Assembly (NCBI GenBank): GCA_001466705.2
Contig: LATX02000112.1
Span: 124,001 to 188,000 of the forward strand
Direction of reading: 5' to 3'
From: Moniliophthora roreri
Lineage: Eukaryota > Basidiomycota > Agaricomycetes > Agaricales > Marasmiaceae
Length of the DNA stretch: 64,000 nt
In this document: piece after piece, positions 36,941-46,182 of the stretch
Layout: the number at the start of each line of letters is the position of its first letter
Position numbering within the stretch: position 1 is the stretch's first letter
Notes under the pieces: model-generated
Databases searched by the model: none
What the model was told of the DNA's origin: nothing
The model's input: the letters and a program-made list of their open reading frames with translations, nothing else
Position numbers and translations under genes: made by a program

Positions 36941-37058
36941 AAATGATGATGATGAAGGTGACAGTGGCGGTAGTGGGTGATGGTATAAGGTCGGAGATAA
37001 TGGTAGTGAGAGTGAAGGGGTTGGGGTGAGTGTGAAAGGACAGGGATCGGTATTTAAA

Positions 37059-37059
37059 N
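37059..37059. other. single-N assembly gap
   Basis: Joins the third-ORF contig to the integrase-linker fragment. The missing integrase core most plausibly belongs here. Confidence 0.9.
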
Positions 37060-37506
37060 ATAAGGATTCGAGGTATGCACAATACCTTCGAATACTCCGA
37101 ATGCTTCAGGTATACCAGTCCATCCGGTGTTACTTCAAAATTCTTAAAGTCTTTTGGGTTTTCGAGTATTTTCTTGAAGAAAACATCGTTCATGTACTTG
37201 TTCTTGATGAAAGAACAGATGTCGATGCCTCCTGTGGCATTGGAGACTACGTCAACGAGCGAGGGAGACGTGTTGGCGTTACTATTAGCGCTAGAACCAA
37301 TGCCCACGGAGTTCCCCGGACTGTGTGAACCGTCGCTGGGGTCCTGTACAGCTGGTTCGTTTACGTTGTCTGGTGGCTTTACAGCTTCCGTGGTGCTTGT
37401 TCGCTGTGTTTCTGTGCCTTTAAAAGCACTACGACCGGGAATCCTTATAAAAAGTCGTTCTTTTCCTTCATCCTGCTTGTGTGAAGTCTCAGGTTTCGGT
37501 TGGTCT
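37060..37506 (-). repeat. integrase-linker fragment, variant 1
   Basis: About 440 bp nearly the same as 37508-37990. Minus-strand translation reads KDFKNFEVTPDGLVYLKHSE and KVLCIPRIL, the linker found upstream of the zinc-binding region of Ty3 integrases. It differs from variant 2 by scattered, mostly C/T and G/A changes, and lacks about 19 bp near its right end. Confidence 0.8.
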
Positions 37507-37507
37507 N
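37507..37507. other. single-N assembly gap
   Basis: Both sides of this gap carry the same end sequence (TTTCGGTTGGTCT left; ATAAGGATTCG starts both blocks), which suggests two contigs from different element copies placed side by side. Confidence 0.9.
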
Positions 37508-37990
37508 ATAAGGATTCGAGGTATGCACAATACCTTCGAATACTCCGAATGCTTCAGGTATACCAGTCCATCCGGTGTTACTTCAAAATTCTTAAAGTCT
37601 TTTGGGTTTCCGAGTATTTTCTTGAAGAAAACATTGTTCGTGTACTTGTTCTTGATGAAAGAACGGATGTCGATGCCTCCTGTGGCATTGGAGACTACAT
37701 CAACGAGCAAGGGAGACGTGTTGGCATTACTATTAGCGCTAGAACCAATGCCCGCGGAGTTCCCTGGACTGTGTGAACCGTCGCTGGGGTCCTGTACAGC
37801 TGGTTCGTTTATGTTGTCTGGTGGCTTTACAGCTTCCGTGGTGCTTGTTCGTGGTGTTTCTGTGCCTTTAAAAGCACTACAACTGGGAATCCTTATAAAA
37901 AGTCGTTCTTTTCCTTCATCCTGCTTGTGTAAAGTCTCAAGACTTGAGGAATCCAAAGGTTTCGGTTGGTCTGGCATACTAGACCCAAAG
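37508..37990 (-). repeat. integrase-linker fragment, variant 2
   Basis: Sister of 37060-37506. It continues on the minus strand into SSMPDQPKPLDSSSLETLHK, the pol tail, which also appears at 38970-39090. Confidence 0.8.
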
Positions 37991-38020
37991 TTCTGTTGAA
38001 TTTCAGTCAAGTTTTGTTGA

Positions 38021-38067
38021 CAAAGTCAGACCACTCACCGTGAGGGCGGGAGGACACGCGCAGATCC
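38021..38067. other. 47-nt block that is the un-reversed complement of its sister copy
   Basis: Read in the same left-to-right order, every one of these 47 bases is the Watson-Crick complement of the base at the aligned position in 39109-39155, while the flanks on both sides are the same, not complemented (GTTTTGTTGA before, ACTGATGCATAC shortly after). The sister copy keeps the pol frame open, so this is the altered one. Confidence 0.95.
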
Positions 38068-38259
38068 ACCACTGATGCATACAAAAGACTTCATTCGCTT
38101 GGCGAATTCCTTTGACGTTTCTGGGTGACCCGAACCTGCGTCTGTTGCAGAGCGTACAGCATGTGCCTCGAGGCCTGTGAATAGAGGCATCGAAATACCG
38201 TAGGTCTCCAGTCGATCATTCTCAATGTTATCATCATGATAGGTGTATTCGGAGCGGGA

Positions 38260-38904
38260 TCAGACGGTACCAGGTGCATCATTAGTGTATATTCTTGACA
38301 GTGCATCTGATAACACGTTCTCTTCACCAGGAATGTATACAACATCGAAATTGAACTCGGACATCTTCTCGAGCCAACGTGCCTGTCGTCTGGTAATATT
38401 CTTTTGCTTCATCAAGTGAACTAGTCCCTTATGATCTGTGATCCAGGTGAACTTAACACCCTGAAGAATGTCTCGATACCGCAACATTGTTTCTAGACCA
38501 GCCAGCATCTCTAACTCATGTACAGCATAGTTTTGTTGCGTCGAACTCAACTTTGCTGAGTAAAAAGCCAATACGCAAGCAGTCTTCCAGTGGTCTCCTT
38601 GGGATACAACTCCGGCGACACTTGCAGAACTAGCGTCCGTCACAAGCCATATGGGTCTGTGTCCCGGCGAGTAATCTAACGGTACCCGACAATGATTACG
38701 ATGTCGCTCAACAATTTTCTTAATTTCATCAAAGGCTCGTTGTTCTGTGAAAGTCCACCGAAATGGTGTTGCGTTTGTGGTGAGCGAGTGTAGGATTCCC
38801 ATAGGCGCTCGAATGCGAGGTAAGTTATCCGCGAGGAATCCTACAGCACCGAGAAAACCCGAGACTAATTCCTTTGATGTGGGAACCTTCCAATTCACAA
38901 TCAC
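38260..38904 (-). pseudogene. duplicate RNase H fragment of pol
   Basis: Partial second copy of the RT-connection and RNase H region (WKVPTSKELVSGFLGAVGF, PIWLVTDASSASVAGVVSQG, EENVLSDALSRIYTND). It is almost the same as 39348-40000 and ends at the N at 38917. It preserves the ordinary RT-RNase H connection that is disturbed in the longer copy. It ends at the same in-frame TGA (38260-38262). Confidence 0.85.
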
Positions 38905-38916
38905 ATCGACTTTTGC

Positions 38917-38917
38917 N
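38917..38917. other. single-N assembly gap
   Basis: Separates the duplicate RNase H contig from the contig that carries the main pol frame. Confidence 0.9.
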
Positions 38918-39347
38918 CAGCTTCCGTGGTGCTTGTTCGTGGTGTTTCTGTGCCTTTAAAAGCACTACGACCGGGAATCCTTATAAAAAGTCGTTCTTTT
39001 CCTTCATCCTGCTTGTGTAAAGTCTCAAGACTTGAGGAATCCAAAGGTTTCGGTTGGTCTGGCATACTAGACCCAAAGTTCTGTTGAATTTCAGTCAAGT
39101 TTTGTTGAGTTTCAGTCTGGTGAGTGGCACTCCCGCCCTCCTGTGCGCGTCTAGGTCCACTGATGCATACAAAAGACTTCATTCGCTTGGCGAATTCCTT
39201 TGATGTTTCTGGGCGACCCGAACCCGCGTCTGTTGCTGAGCGTACAGCATGTGCCTCGAGGCCTGTGAATAGAGGCATCGAAATACCGCAGGTCTCCAGT
39301 CGATCATTCTCAATGTTATCATCATGATAGGTGTATTCGGAGCGGGA
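38918..39347 (-). pseudogene. pol tail between RNase H and integrase linker
   Basis: Same frame as the RNase H region after the TGA at 39348-39350: EYTYHDDNIENDRLETYGIS, RSATDAGSGRPETSKEFAKR, TQQNLTEIQQNFGSSMPDQP and onward, until the contig ends at the N. It is the low-complexity spacer between RNase H and integrase. Confidence 0.75.
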
Positions 39348-42260
39348 TCAGACGGTACCAGGTGCATCATTAGTGTATATTCTTGACAGTGCATCTGATA
39401 ACACGTTCTCTTCACCAGGAATGTATACAACATCGAAATCGAACTCGGACATCTTCTCGAGCCAACGTGCCTGTCGTCTGGTAATATTCTTTTGCTTCAT
39501 CAAGTGAACTAGTCCCTTATGATCTGTGATCCAGGTGAACTTAACACCCTGAAGAATGTCTCGATACCGCAACATTGTTTCTAGACCAGCCAGCATCTCT
39601 AACTCATGTACAGCATAGTTTTGTTGCGTCGAACTCAACTTTGCTGAGTAAAAAGCCAATACGCAAGCAGTCTTCCAGTGGTCTCCTTGGGATACAACTC
39701 CGGCGACACTTGCAGAACTAGCGTCCGTCACAAGCCATATGGGTCTGTGTCCCAGCGAGTAATCTAACGGTACCCGACAATGATTACGATGTCGCTCAAC
39801 AATTTTCTTAATTTCATCAAAGGCTCGTTGTTCTGTGAAAGTCCACCGAAATGGTGTTGCGTTTGTGGTGAGCGAGTGTAGGATTCCCATAGGCGCTCGA
39901 ATGCGAGGTAAGTTTAGGCGCTCCTTAGGATGTCGTGGCTCTTTTGGGCTCTGATTAAGGAAACTACACGGAACCTTCCAATTCACAATCACATCGACTT
40001 TTGCAGGGTCCATGCGAATTCCGTTGTCGTCAATAACGCGGCCAAGTAGGGTGAGCTCCTTTGCAAGGAAATTCAACTTCTTTTCATTCAGAAACAGCGT
40101 TTCTCGTTTCAGAACATCAATAATTTGTTTGACATGGGATATATGGTCCTCAAGGGTATCTGAATAGATCATGATATCATCAAGGTACACGTCCATGAAG
40201 ACTCCAATAAATGGTGCGAATATATGGTTCATTAATGCCTGGTAAGTAGCCCCCGCATTACAGTCTCCCTGTTGAATGACATGACTGACCATGGTCCCAT
40301 CAGGGGTAGATACTGCGGTGCGGTCTACATGCTCGGGAATGACCCGAATCTGTTCATAGGCATCTTTTCTGTCTATAATACTATGGAATTTGTACTTTGC
40401 CACTTGATGAGTTATGTCCTCGATGTTTGGGAGTGGCGACGCCACTTTTTTCGTGTTCGCATTCCTCTCTCGGAGATCAATGACGATCCACAGTAAGTCC
40501 TTTTGTTTGGGAGATTTGGGAATTAACATCATCAGCATAGTATTTCTGGCCGTCTTGACTTCCCAATGCCTGGATGCGGTATAGTCTTTACGCTTTTGGT
40601 CCCATTGGGAACAAAACGCTTGTGGGCACCTAGATGGTCGCCACGAGTAGACCTTCTCCTCATCGATAAGTGGAATGGTGTGGTTTATCACATGTAGTGG
40701 AGGCAATGGCGTATCTGCAGCTGTCTTGCAGATAGGCTTGGCATACTCCTTGAGTTCCTGCCGTGTCGCTTCCAACGTTTCTTCCTCTATAACGATATTC
40801 TGAGACCGGATTTCACTGACATTCTCCCCTTGAATAGGAAGCTTCATATCACTGCCAATCTCAACTGTAGAGGGATTTAATCCGATGCGAACCTTATGGG
40901 AAAACAACCAAGGTGTACCCAGAATAATGTCATACCCTGAAAGATTGACTATGTCAAAATAGTGCGCTGACTTGATCTTCTGATAGCGAAAGTCCACAGT
41001 AGCTCCACAGTGGATCTTTGAACGGGATTTTTGAACCGCCATGTGCAACGGTAAGGGTTTTTCAAGATATTGTTTACGCACTCCGAGCTGATCAGAGACT
41101 TGAGTAGACATAAAGTCCCCCAATGAGCCGGTATCGATCAATGCTCGACACGGTTTACCATCAATCATAACCACTATGACAATTGGTTTTGGTACAATCC
41201 AATTAATAGCTTTGACCAACGAAGATGTTCGTTGGAGGCCAGGGTAAGATTTTGGTTCTATATTCATACCTGCAATACTGAGAAAGTGAACATAGCCTGA
41301 ATCTCGCTCTTCCCATTTGAGGTTTCCCATGTATAGGTGCAAGAAGTTATCATACAAGTCAACTTCTCTGTCCAAGCTTTCTGTGTAATCGTCCCGTGGC
41401 TCTCCAAAGAACCTAGGTAAGAATTCACAATCAACGGGTCCCCGGAGATGTTCTTCTAATTCCTTTTCGGCGCGTTTAACTTGCATCAAGTACCAATCGG
41501 GAAGATTGAAGAGTGGGTTGCGGAGGTGCTTTTCTGAGACTCTCACAATGAAGTCTCGGACAGTGTCTTCAATTATGTATTCCGAATGTTTCCTTGGGTC
41601 CTGATAAACCATATACCAGTCTTGTCGAGGGACGTTGATGTCCGAAGGATAAGGTATGAACTTTGTTAACGTCTCGCGAGCCGATGTCGCCAATATCTTT
41701 CCCATTCTAGGGTAGTCTATTTCCTTAAACTCGGGAACTCCGGCTTCCATAGCGAGACGCGAGGCCCATATTTCACCAGGTTTAAAACCAGGTTTCATCA
41801 ACCAAGAAGTCAGGAATAACCCACTGAGGTTTCGCTCCTTATCGACTACTCGAACGAAGCGTTTATTGTCCAATGATGTCCACGCCACAAATCGAGAATG
41901 TGAGGACACTTCCAGAGGTTCAGAATCCCCCGGATAAGGTCCACTTTCCTCAAGACGATTCTCGAGGGCTCTAGCAACGACATCACCTTGTCGTTTCATG
42001 CCATATGCCCGTCGGTGTTCAATTTTTTCTCTCCAACGTTTCTGTTTCTCAAGTAGTTGTTTTTCAACAAGCTTCGCTTCTTCCTCTTCCTCAGTCTCAC
42101 GCTTGAGATGTTCTCCGATGATAGTGTTCCTCCACCAGGTAATTGCATCAAATGTTGGATCTTGAAGACGAAACTTCGGTACCGACCGGCAAATCAACTC
42201 GACACGGTCCTGTACGACATAAGTGTCATCCTCCCGGTTCCTAAAGACATTGAATCGGTC
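39348..42260 (-). CDS. pol: retrotransposon protease, reverse transcriptase and RNase H
   Basis: Aspartic protease: RALIDTGSLGDFMSTQVSDQ near 41110-41150. Reverse transcriptase: LWIVIDLRERNANTKK, then DRKDAYEQIRV, then FMDVYLDDIMIYSD with the YLDD active site near 40180. RNase H: WLVTDASSASVAGVVSQG near 39720. The open frame runs 42260 to the TGA at 39348-39350. A 55-nt block (39915-39969) in the RT-RNase H connection is complemented relative to the sister copy; the frame stays open by chance, but about 18 conserved residues are replaced. The RT motif IDRKDAYEQ is changed from the usual G to R. Probably non-functional. Confidence 0.9.
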   Translation of the reverse strand, partial: DRFNVFRNREDDTYVVQDRVELICRSVPKFRLQDPTFDAITWWRNTIIGEHLKRETEEEEEAKLVEKQLLEKQKRWREKIEHRRAYGMKRQGDVVARALENRLEESGPYPGDSEPLEVSSHSRFVAWTSLDNKRFVRVVDKERNLSGLFLTSWLMKPGFKPGEIWASRLAMEAGVPEFKEIDYPRMGKILATSARETLTKFIPYPSDINVPRQDWYMVYQDPRKHSEYIIEDTVRDFIVRVSEKHLRNPLFNLPDWYLMQVKRAEKELEEHLRGPVDCEFLPRFFGEPRDDYTESLDREVDLYDNFLHLYMGNLKWEERDSGYVHFLSIAGMNIEPKSYPGLQRTSSLVKAINWIVPKPIVIVVMIDGKPCRALIDTGSLGDFMSTQVSDQLGVRKQYLEKPLPLHMAVQKSRSKIHCGATVDFRYQKIKSAHYFDIVNLSGYDIILGTPWLFSHKVRIGLNPSTVEIGSDMKLPIQGENVSEIRSQNIVIEEETLEATRQELKEYAKPICKTAADTPLPPLHVINHTIPLIDEEKVYSWRPSRCPQAFCSQWDQKRKDYTASRHWEVKTARNTMLMMLIPKSPKQKDLLWIVIDLRERNANTKKVASPLPNIEDITHQVAKYKFHSIIDRKDAYEQIRVIPEHVDRTAVSTPDGTMVSHVIQQGDCNAGATYQALMNHIFAPFIGVFMDVYLDDIMIYSDTLEDHISHVKQIIDVLKRETLFLNEKKLNFLAKELTLLGRVIDDNGIRMDPAKVDVIVNWKVPCSFLNQSPKEPRHPKERLNLPRIRAPMGILHSLTTNATPFRWTFTEQRAFDEIKKIVERHRNHCRVPLDYSLGHRPIWLVTDASSASVAGVVSQGDHWKTACVLAFYSAKLSSTQQNYAVHELEMLAGLETMLRYRDILQGVKFTWITDHKGLVHLMKQKNITRRQARWLEKMSEFDFDVVYIPGEENVLSDALSRIYTNDAPGTV
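39915..39969. other. 55-nt block that is the un-reversed complement of its sister copy
   Basis: All 55 positions are the complement, in the same order, of 38827-38881. The flanks (TGCGAGGTAAGTT before, GGAACCTTCCAATTC after) match directly. The sister copy encodes the normal Ty3 connection (KELVSGFLGAVGFLADN on minus), so this copy is the altered one. Confidence 0.96.
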
Positions 42261-43973
42261 TCAGGCACTCGTGTTAGGGGCACTTTCATCAGGCTCAGGG
42301 TACGTTCTAATCCCCATAGTAAGATTTAATGTTAATCCTTGTTCGTAGACATCGCCGATATGGTTTTCAAGACCCTTGAATCTGGTGTGCCTATAGGATA
42401 TTCCTCGGGCTTTCGCAAGGTATTTCACATACCAAGTAGCGAGTTGGAAATCAGAATTCTCCAGTAAGTGTCTGGGTACTCGTACTGGAGCAAACTCCAA
42501 CTCAAAATCATTTATTTCATAGAAATTCTCGTTAATCTTAAAGACATCAATACAGAATGCCGATGTCGATCCCCAGCGATCCTCATCACCTGGATATGGT
42601 GTGAATTCATGAAGGATAAACTGTGCCGCTTCTAACAGAGGGTCACCCAATGAAGCTGGGTGCCAGGAGTCATCAACCTCCCCATGAAGGAAGAAGTCCG
42701 ACCATGGTGAGTCCGGGTATCCAAACTTTTCCTTCGCCATGTTCGCCCAGCTATACTTACCCTTTCCGTCCCATCTAGTTTCACAGAGGTCCGAAACACT
42801 AAATGGCCGGGGCAGATTCATGACAGCAGGCACAGGTGGAATGACTTCTCTGTATTCCTGAATATATTCATTATATTGACACGGGAATAAATGGGGGTGG
42901 TATTTTCCATCATCAGGTATCCAAGGCGTGTGGGAGTCTACCTCCTGTTCTTGATCAGGGATTGATTCCGTTTCTGAGTCTTCTGAAGCGTACGAGTGAG
43001 AAGTATAGTATTCTTCATCACTTTCAGGCTCGAAAATTGAGTTGGCATAGCTTTGGGGTGTGAACGACTCATCCAAGTCCGAATCATCACTCCAGTCACT
43101 TTCTGTTTCAGACACCTCCTGTAACGGCGGCATGCTATCCTCAGAGTCCATTCCAGTGTATGAATCATCTTCGGACAAATCTCTGGATAGTTCCTCCGCA
43201 ACTGGTAGCCAGACAGGAGTGCTTGGTGTTTGCAGTAAGTTACTGAATAGCTCGTCCATTTCTTCGTCTGATATAAGGGGTCCAGAGAATGATAATGAGT
43301 TCAAAGAAAGAAGATCTGACGTCTGAGTCGTTTCTGACAGTGTGACATCTTCATCCTTCAAACTGTACCTAAGGCTGTTGGTTGATACGCCAGATGGGCC
43401 TTTCTTACTGTTCGCCTTGAACGTATTATTGCGAGGGCAATTTCTTGCCATGTGACTGACTTCTTTACAGTTGAAACACTTGTTCTCAGCTGCAAGGTTG
43501 GCTTTTTCAGCATCTGTAAGTGGCGTCTTTCCTCTATTTGGCTTAGGTGTGGCTGATTTGCCTCGCCCTCCATCTTGGCTGTAATTTCCTGATGTTGAAT
43601 TAAATCTAGAGGTTCCTGGTGTTCGGGAATGACCAGGCGAGCTTCCTTGGCGGAAGCTAGATGAACGTCGGTCGTCGTGCTGTTTCCGGTCATTATTCCA
43701 CTTGTAAGAGGACTTATTGTGACTCTTGTGGTTGCCATTTGAACAGTGATTATTCCTGTCATTGCTTGTGTGATGTGGCTGATAATTTCTGCCATTACGA
43801 TCATAGGATCTATCATTTCCCCGTGCTGGCTCAAACTCCAAATCCACCATCTCGATGAGTTCAGCAGTTTGTAGTATCTCTTCGTATGAATGAATCTCTT
43901 TGTTTTTCTTCTCGCGATGCAACTCTCGGCGAATATGGGCATTTAAACCATCCCAGAACTTGATAGCCATCTC
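42261..43973 (-). CDS. gag: retrotransposon gag C-terminal part with zinc knuckle
   Basis: Begins after an in-frame TGA (43974-43976) with EMAIKFWDGLNAHIRRELH, a capsid-like helix region, then a basic Asn/Ser/Gly-rich stretch, and the nucleocapsid knuckle CFNCKEVSHMARNC (C-x2-C-x4-H-x4-C, 43437-43478). A long acidic region follows and the frame ends at a TGA (42261-42263) directly before the protease frame, with no frame change. Gag and pol therefore share one frame. Confidence 0.85.
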   Translation of the reverse strand, partial: EMAIKFWDGLNAHIRRELHREKKNKEIHSYEEILQTAELIEMVDLEFEPARGNDRSYDRNGRNYQPHHTSNDRNNHCSNGNHKSHNKSSYKWNNDRKQHDDRRSSSFRQGSSPGHSRTPGTSRFNSTSGNYSQDGGRGKSATPKPNRGKTPLTDAEKANLAAENKCFNCKEVSHMARNCPRNNTFKANSKKGPSGVSTNSLRYSLKDEDVTLSETTQTSDLLSLNSLSFSGPLISDEEMDELFSNLLQTPSTPVWLPVAEELSRDLSEDDSYTGMDSEDSMPPLQEVSETESDWSDDSDLDESFTPQSYANSIFEPESDEEYYTSHSYASEDSETESIPDQEQEVDSHTPWIPDDGKYHPHLFPCQYNEYIQEYREVIPPVPAVMNLPRPFSVSDLCETRWDGKGKYSWANMAKEKFGYPDSPWSDFFLHGEVDDSWHPASLGDPLLEAAQFILHEFTPYPGDEDRWGSTSAFCIDVFKINENFYEINDFELEFAPVRVPRHLLENSDFQLATWYVKYLAKARGISYRHTRFKGLENHIGDVYEQGLTLNLTMGIRTYPEPDESAPNTSA

Positions 43974-44144
43974 TCATTCGCTTGAAGTTCCAACAAGATT
44001 ATTTAGCATTTCAAATTCATATGCATATTCCAGTACAGATCGTTTTCCTTGTACACAGGCATTTAACTTTGTTTGCTGCTGACTACAGTAGTTCAACGGG
44101 AAGCAAAAGTTGAAAATTCCTTTGGCAAAATCAATAAGTGTCCA

Positions 44145-44699
44145 TCAAGAGTGATTCCGAGAAACCTTCTGGATAAAGTAAGATAGCGCTTTTCCCCGAA
44201 GGAAGTGTGAAGCTAGCATGACTCGCTCATCCTCAGGTACATTCCCTTCTTCACAGTATTGGCTTATTCTCATCAACCAATTATGATACTTTTCAGCATC
44301 AGCAACACTATCATATGTAGGTGGCGGGATCAGCTTGATGATACATTTAGCCCGCTTCTTCTCCCTCGAGCTTTCTCGGTATGATTTCCATTTATGCTTT
44401 TTACGTTTGGAGCTATAACTATCAGATGATGCACTAGAGCTAGAAGAGCTTGAACTAGAGTAACCATCTGAAGAATAGGAGTCTGTTCCAGTACTAGAGT
44501 TACTGTCACTAGATGAAGATGAGTCATCTCCATCACTTGGGCTAGGGTCATTTGAAGGTGGTTTGCCCCCACCATTGTCCTCTTCTTCACTTGATGATGG
44601 AGAATCAGAGCTGGAGCTAGAGGCCTTACATTTAGACTCTACGCTTCTTGGACAACTTCTTATGTTTCTTATTCTTCTTTGAGGTTTGTCCTGCCTCAA
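44145..44699 (-). CDS. gag: retrotransposon gag middle part
   Basis: Ser/Asp/Glu-rich stretch (SSSSSDSPSSSEEEDNGGG), then IKLIPPPTYDSVADAEKYHN and ERVMLASHFLRGKALSYFIQ, a typical Ty3 capsid region, ending at an in-frame TGA (44145-44147). The frame continues in the same register through 44144-43977 (QTKLNACVQGKRSVLEYAYE) to the next TGA. It overlaps the upstream gag frame by 68 bp in a different register. Confidence 0.82.
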   Translation of the reverse strand: MRQDKPQRRIRNIRSCPRSVESKCKASSSSSDSPSSSEEEDNGGGKPPSNDPSPSDGDDSSSSSDSNSSTGTDSYSSDGYSSSSSSSSSASSDSYSSKRKKHKWKSYRESSREKKRAKCIIKLIPPPTYDSVADAEKYHNWLMRISQYCEEGNVPEDERVMLASHFLRGKALSYFIQKVSRNHS

Positions 44700-45984
44700 A
44701 GGCTTGTGCCAGAAAACTGTTCTTAGGAAGTTGGTTTACTGGTTGTGCAACATACTCCTCACCTTGATGAGTATTTGGAGTACCTGACTTGCCTCGAACA
44801 GCATCTTCAAGCTTCTTCTCATAGTGAGAGGACATTGGTCTGAGTAAGTCTTTCCTCTTCTTGGATCTAGATCTAGACTTAGATCTTTTCCTTTCTTTAG
44901 CCTTTTTGCCTTTGGCTCTGGACCTGGAGCGATGTCTGGATTTAGAACAATACCTAGAAGTACGTTCCTTCTTCTTCTTAGGTCTTTCATCATTGAATGA
45001 TTGATTATCCTCTGTATCATTCTTGATAGGAATTCCAGGATGCTTGACAGCGTCATTCCTGTTGTTAGATCCACTTCCACTGGCAACACCCACTGGAATG
45101 GTCCTTATAGCATTCACTTGGATTCCGGCGTCCCAGACAGCATTCCAAGTCTCAAGTGCTCTATGTTGAGCTTCAGGATCCATGTCAGGATCCTCATTCC
45201 TTTCCATCAGGAATCTTTCAGCTTCTTGGTCACTCAATACTCCACCAGGAGTTTCGGGTTGTTCTTCTTCAACATCCTCAACATGAGCATGTCTATCAAC
45301 ATTCTTGCCCTTTCCTGTATTCTTATTCACAGGACTTGGAGGTTGTTCTTCCTCAGAGGAGCTGTCATCCTCATCACGATAGCAAACCGTTTCGTTCCTC
45401 ATGTGTATGGCAGCACGCTGAGTACCAGTAAGTGAGTTTTCCGCTTCCCGGATCACTCGGGTCTGTTCCTCCGACAGATAATCCTCAGGTATCTCAAACC
45501 TCAAACTTGGCTTAGAGATTCTCTTATGGAGGTCCTCCATGCTGCGAGCACGACGCCTTGTAACAGTAGTCCAACCATAGTCAAATGAATTCAATATATT
45601 AGAAGTAGCATAATCTCCCCTTACGGGAGTACTACCAATAGTAGACTCGACGCGAGGGTCTTGTACTACGAATGAACCATTGTTTCCAACAGTCTCGGCA
45701 TCTGAGATACCGGATACACGAGGACTAGAAACATCCTCGGAAGCCCGGCTTACGGCGAGAGCCTGCGTAGCAACGTCCGCATAGGTAATACCTTGCTGAG
45801 GGACATGGGCATTATAGTCACTAGGAGAGACATTGTCAGCACTTTCGGAAGTTAACGACGACTCACTTTGCTCTTGGGCTATAGTCCCAGCATCCACAAT
45901 GGGGGTTACAGCAATGGTAGTAGTGTTAACGCGACGGCTATTGCGGCGAAAGTTGTATCGAGATGTGCCAGTAGAGGCCATCAT
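44632..45984 (-). CDS. gag: retrotransposon gag N-terminal ORF
   Basis: 450 codons starting at 45984 (MMASTGTSRYNFRRNSRR), about 200 bp inside the right LTR. Hydrophilic with a strongly basic, Arg/Ser/Lys-rich end (RHRSRSRAKGKKAKERKR). Its stop lies inside the overlapping next gag frame, so a frame change separates the two. A one-base indel is the simplest reading; programmed frameshifting cannot be excluded. Confidence 0.8.
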   Translation of the reverse strand: MMASTGTSRYNFRRNSRRVNTTTIAVTPIVDAGTIAQEQSESSLTSESADNVSPSDYNAHVPQQGITYADVATQALAVSRASEDVSSPRVSGISDAETVGNNGSFVVQDPRVESTIGSTPVRGDYATSNILNSFDYGWTTVTRRRARSMEDLHKRISKPSLRFEIPEDYLSEEQTRVIREAENSLTGTQRAAIHMRNETVCYRDEDDSSSEEEQPPSPVNKNTGKGKNVDRHAHVEDVEEEQPETPGGVLSDQEAERFLMERNEDPDMDPEAQHRALETWNAVWDAGIQVNAIRTIPVGVASGSGSNNRNDAVKHPGIPIKNDTEDNQSFNDERPKKKKERTSRYCSKSRHRSRSRAKGKKAKERKRSKSRSRSKKRKDLLRPMSSHYEKKLEDAVRGKSGTPNTHQGEEYVAQPVNQLPKNSFLAQAFEAGQTSKKNKKHKKLSKKRRV

Positions 45985-46182
45985 AGTAGGAGTGTCAGGT
46001 GGGTATAGAATGGGTATGGATAAAAATAGTGATTGTTGTTGTTGTGGGTATGGTCCTAGTCGAGTCGGTATGGTCTCGGGTGATCAGCCAGAGATGTCCC
46101 AGAGCAACGACGAGGATAGAAGACGAGATTAGAGTGTTAGAGTAAGCAGAGAGCAGGGAACAGTCTTGTTCTGTTCAAGATA

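Noticed and set aside
39915..39969. Inversion as the cause of the odd 55-nt block
   Set aside because: An inversion yields the reverse complement; the reverse complement of the sister segment does not match, whereas the unreversed complement matches at every base.
44632..44699. Programmed frameshift between the two gag frames
   Set aside because: I see no slippery heptamer with a following stem-loop in the overlap. A single-base indel in a degraded element is the simpler reading.
46150..46182. tRNA primer-binding site next to the right LTR
   Set aside because: The sequence adjoining the LTR on the element strand (TATCTTGAACAG) does not begin with TGG and matches no tRNA 3' end I can recall.
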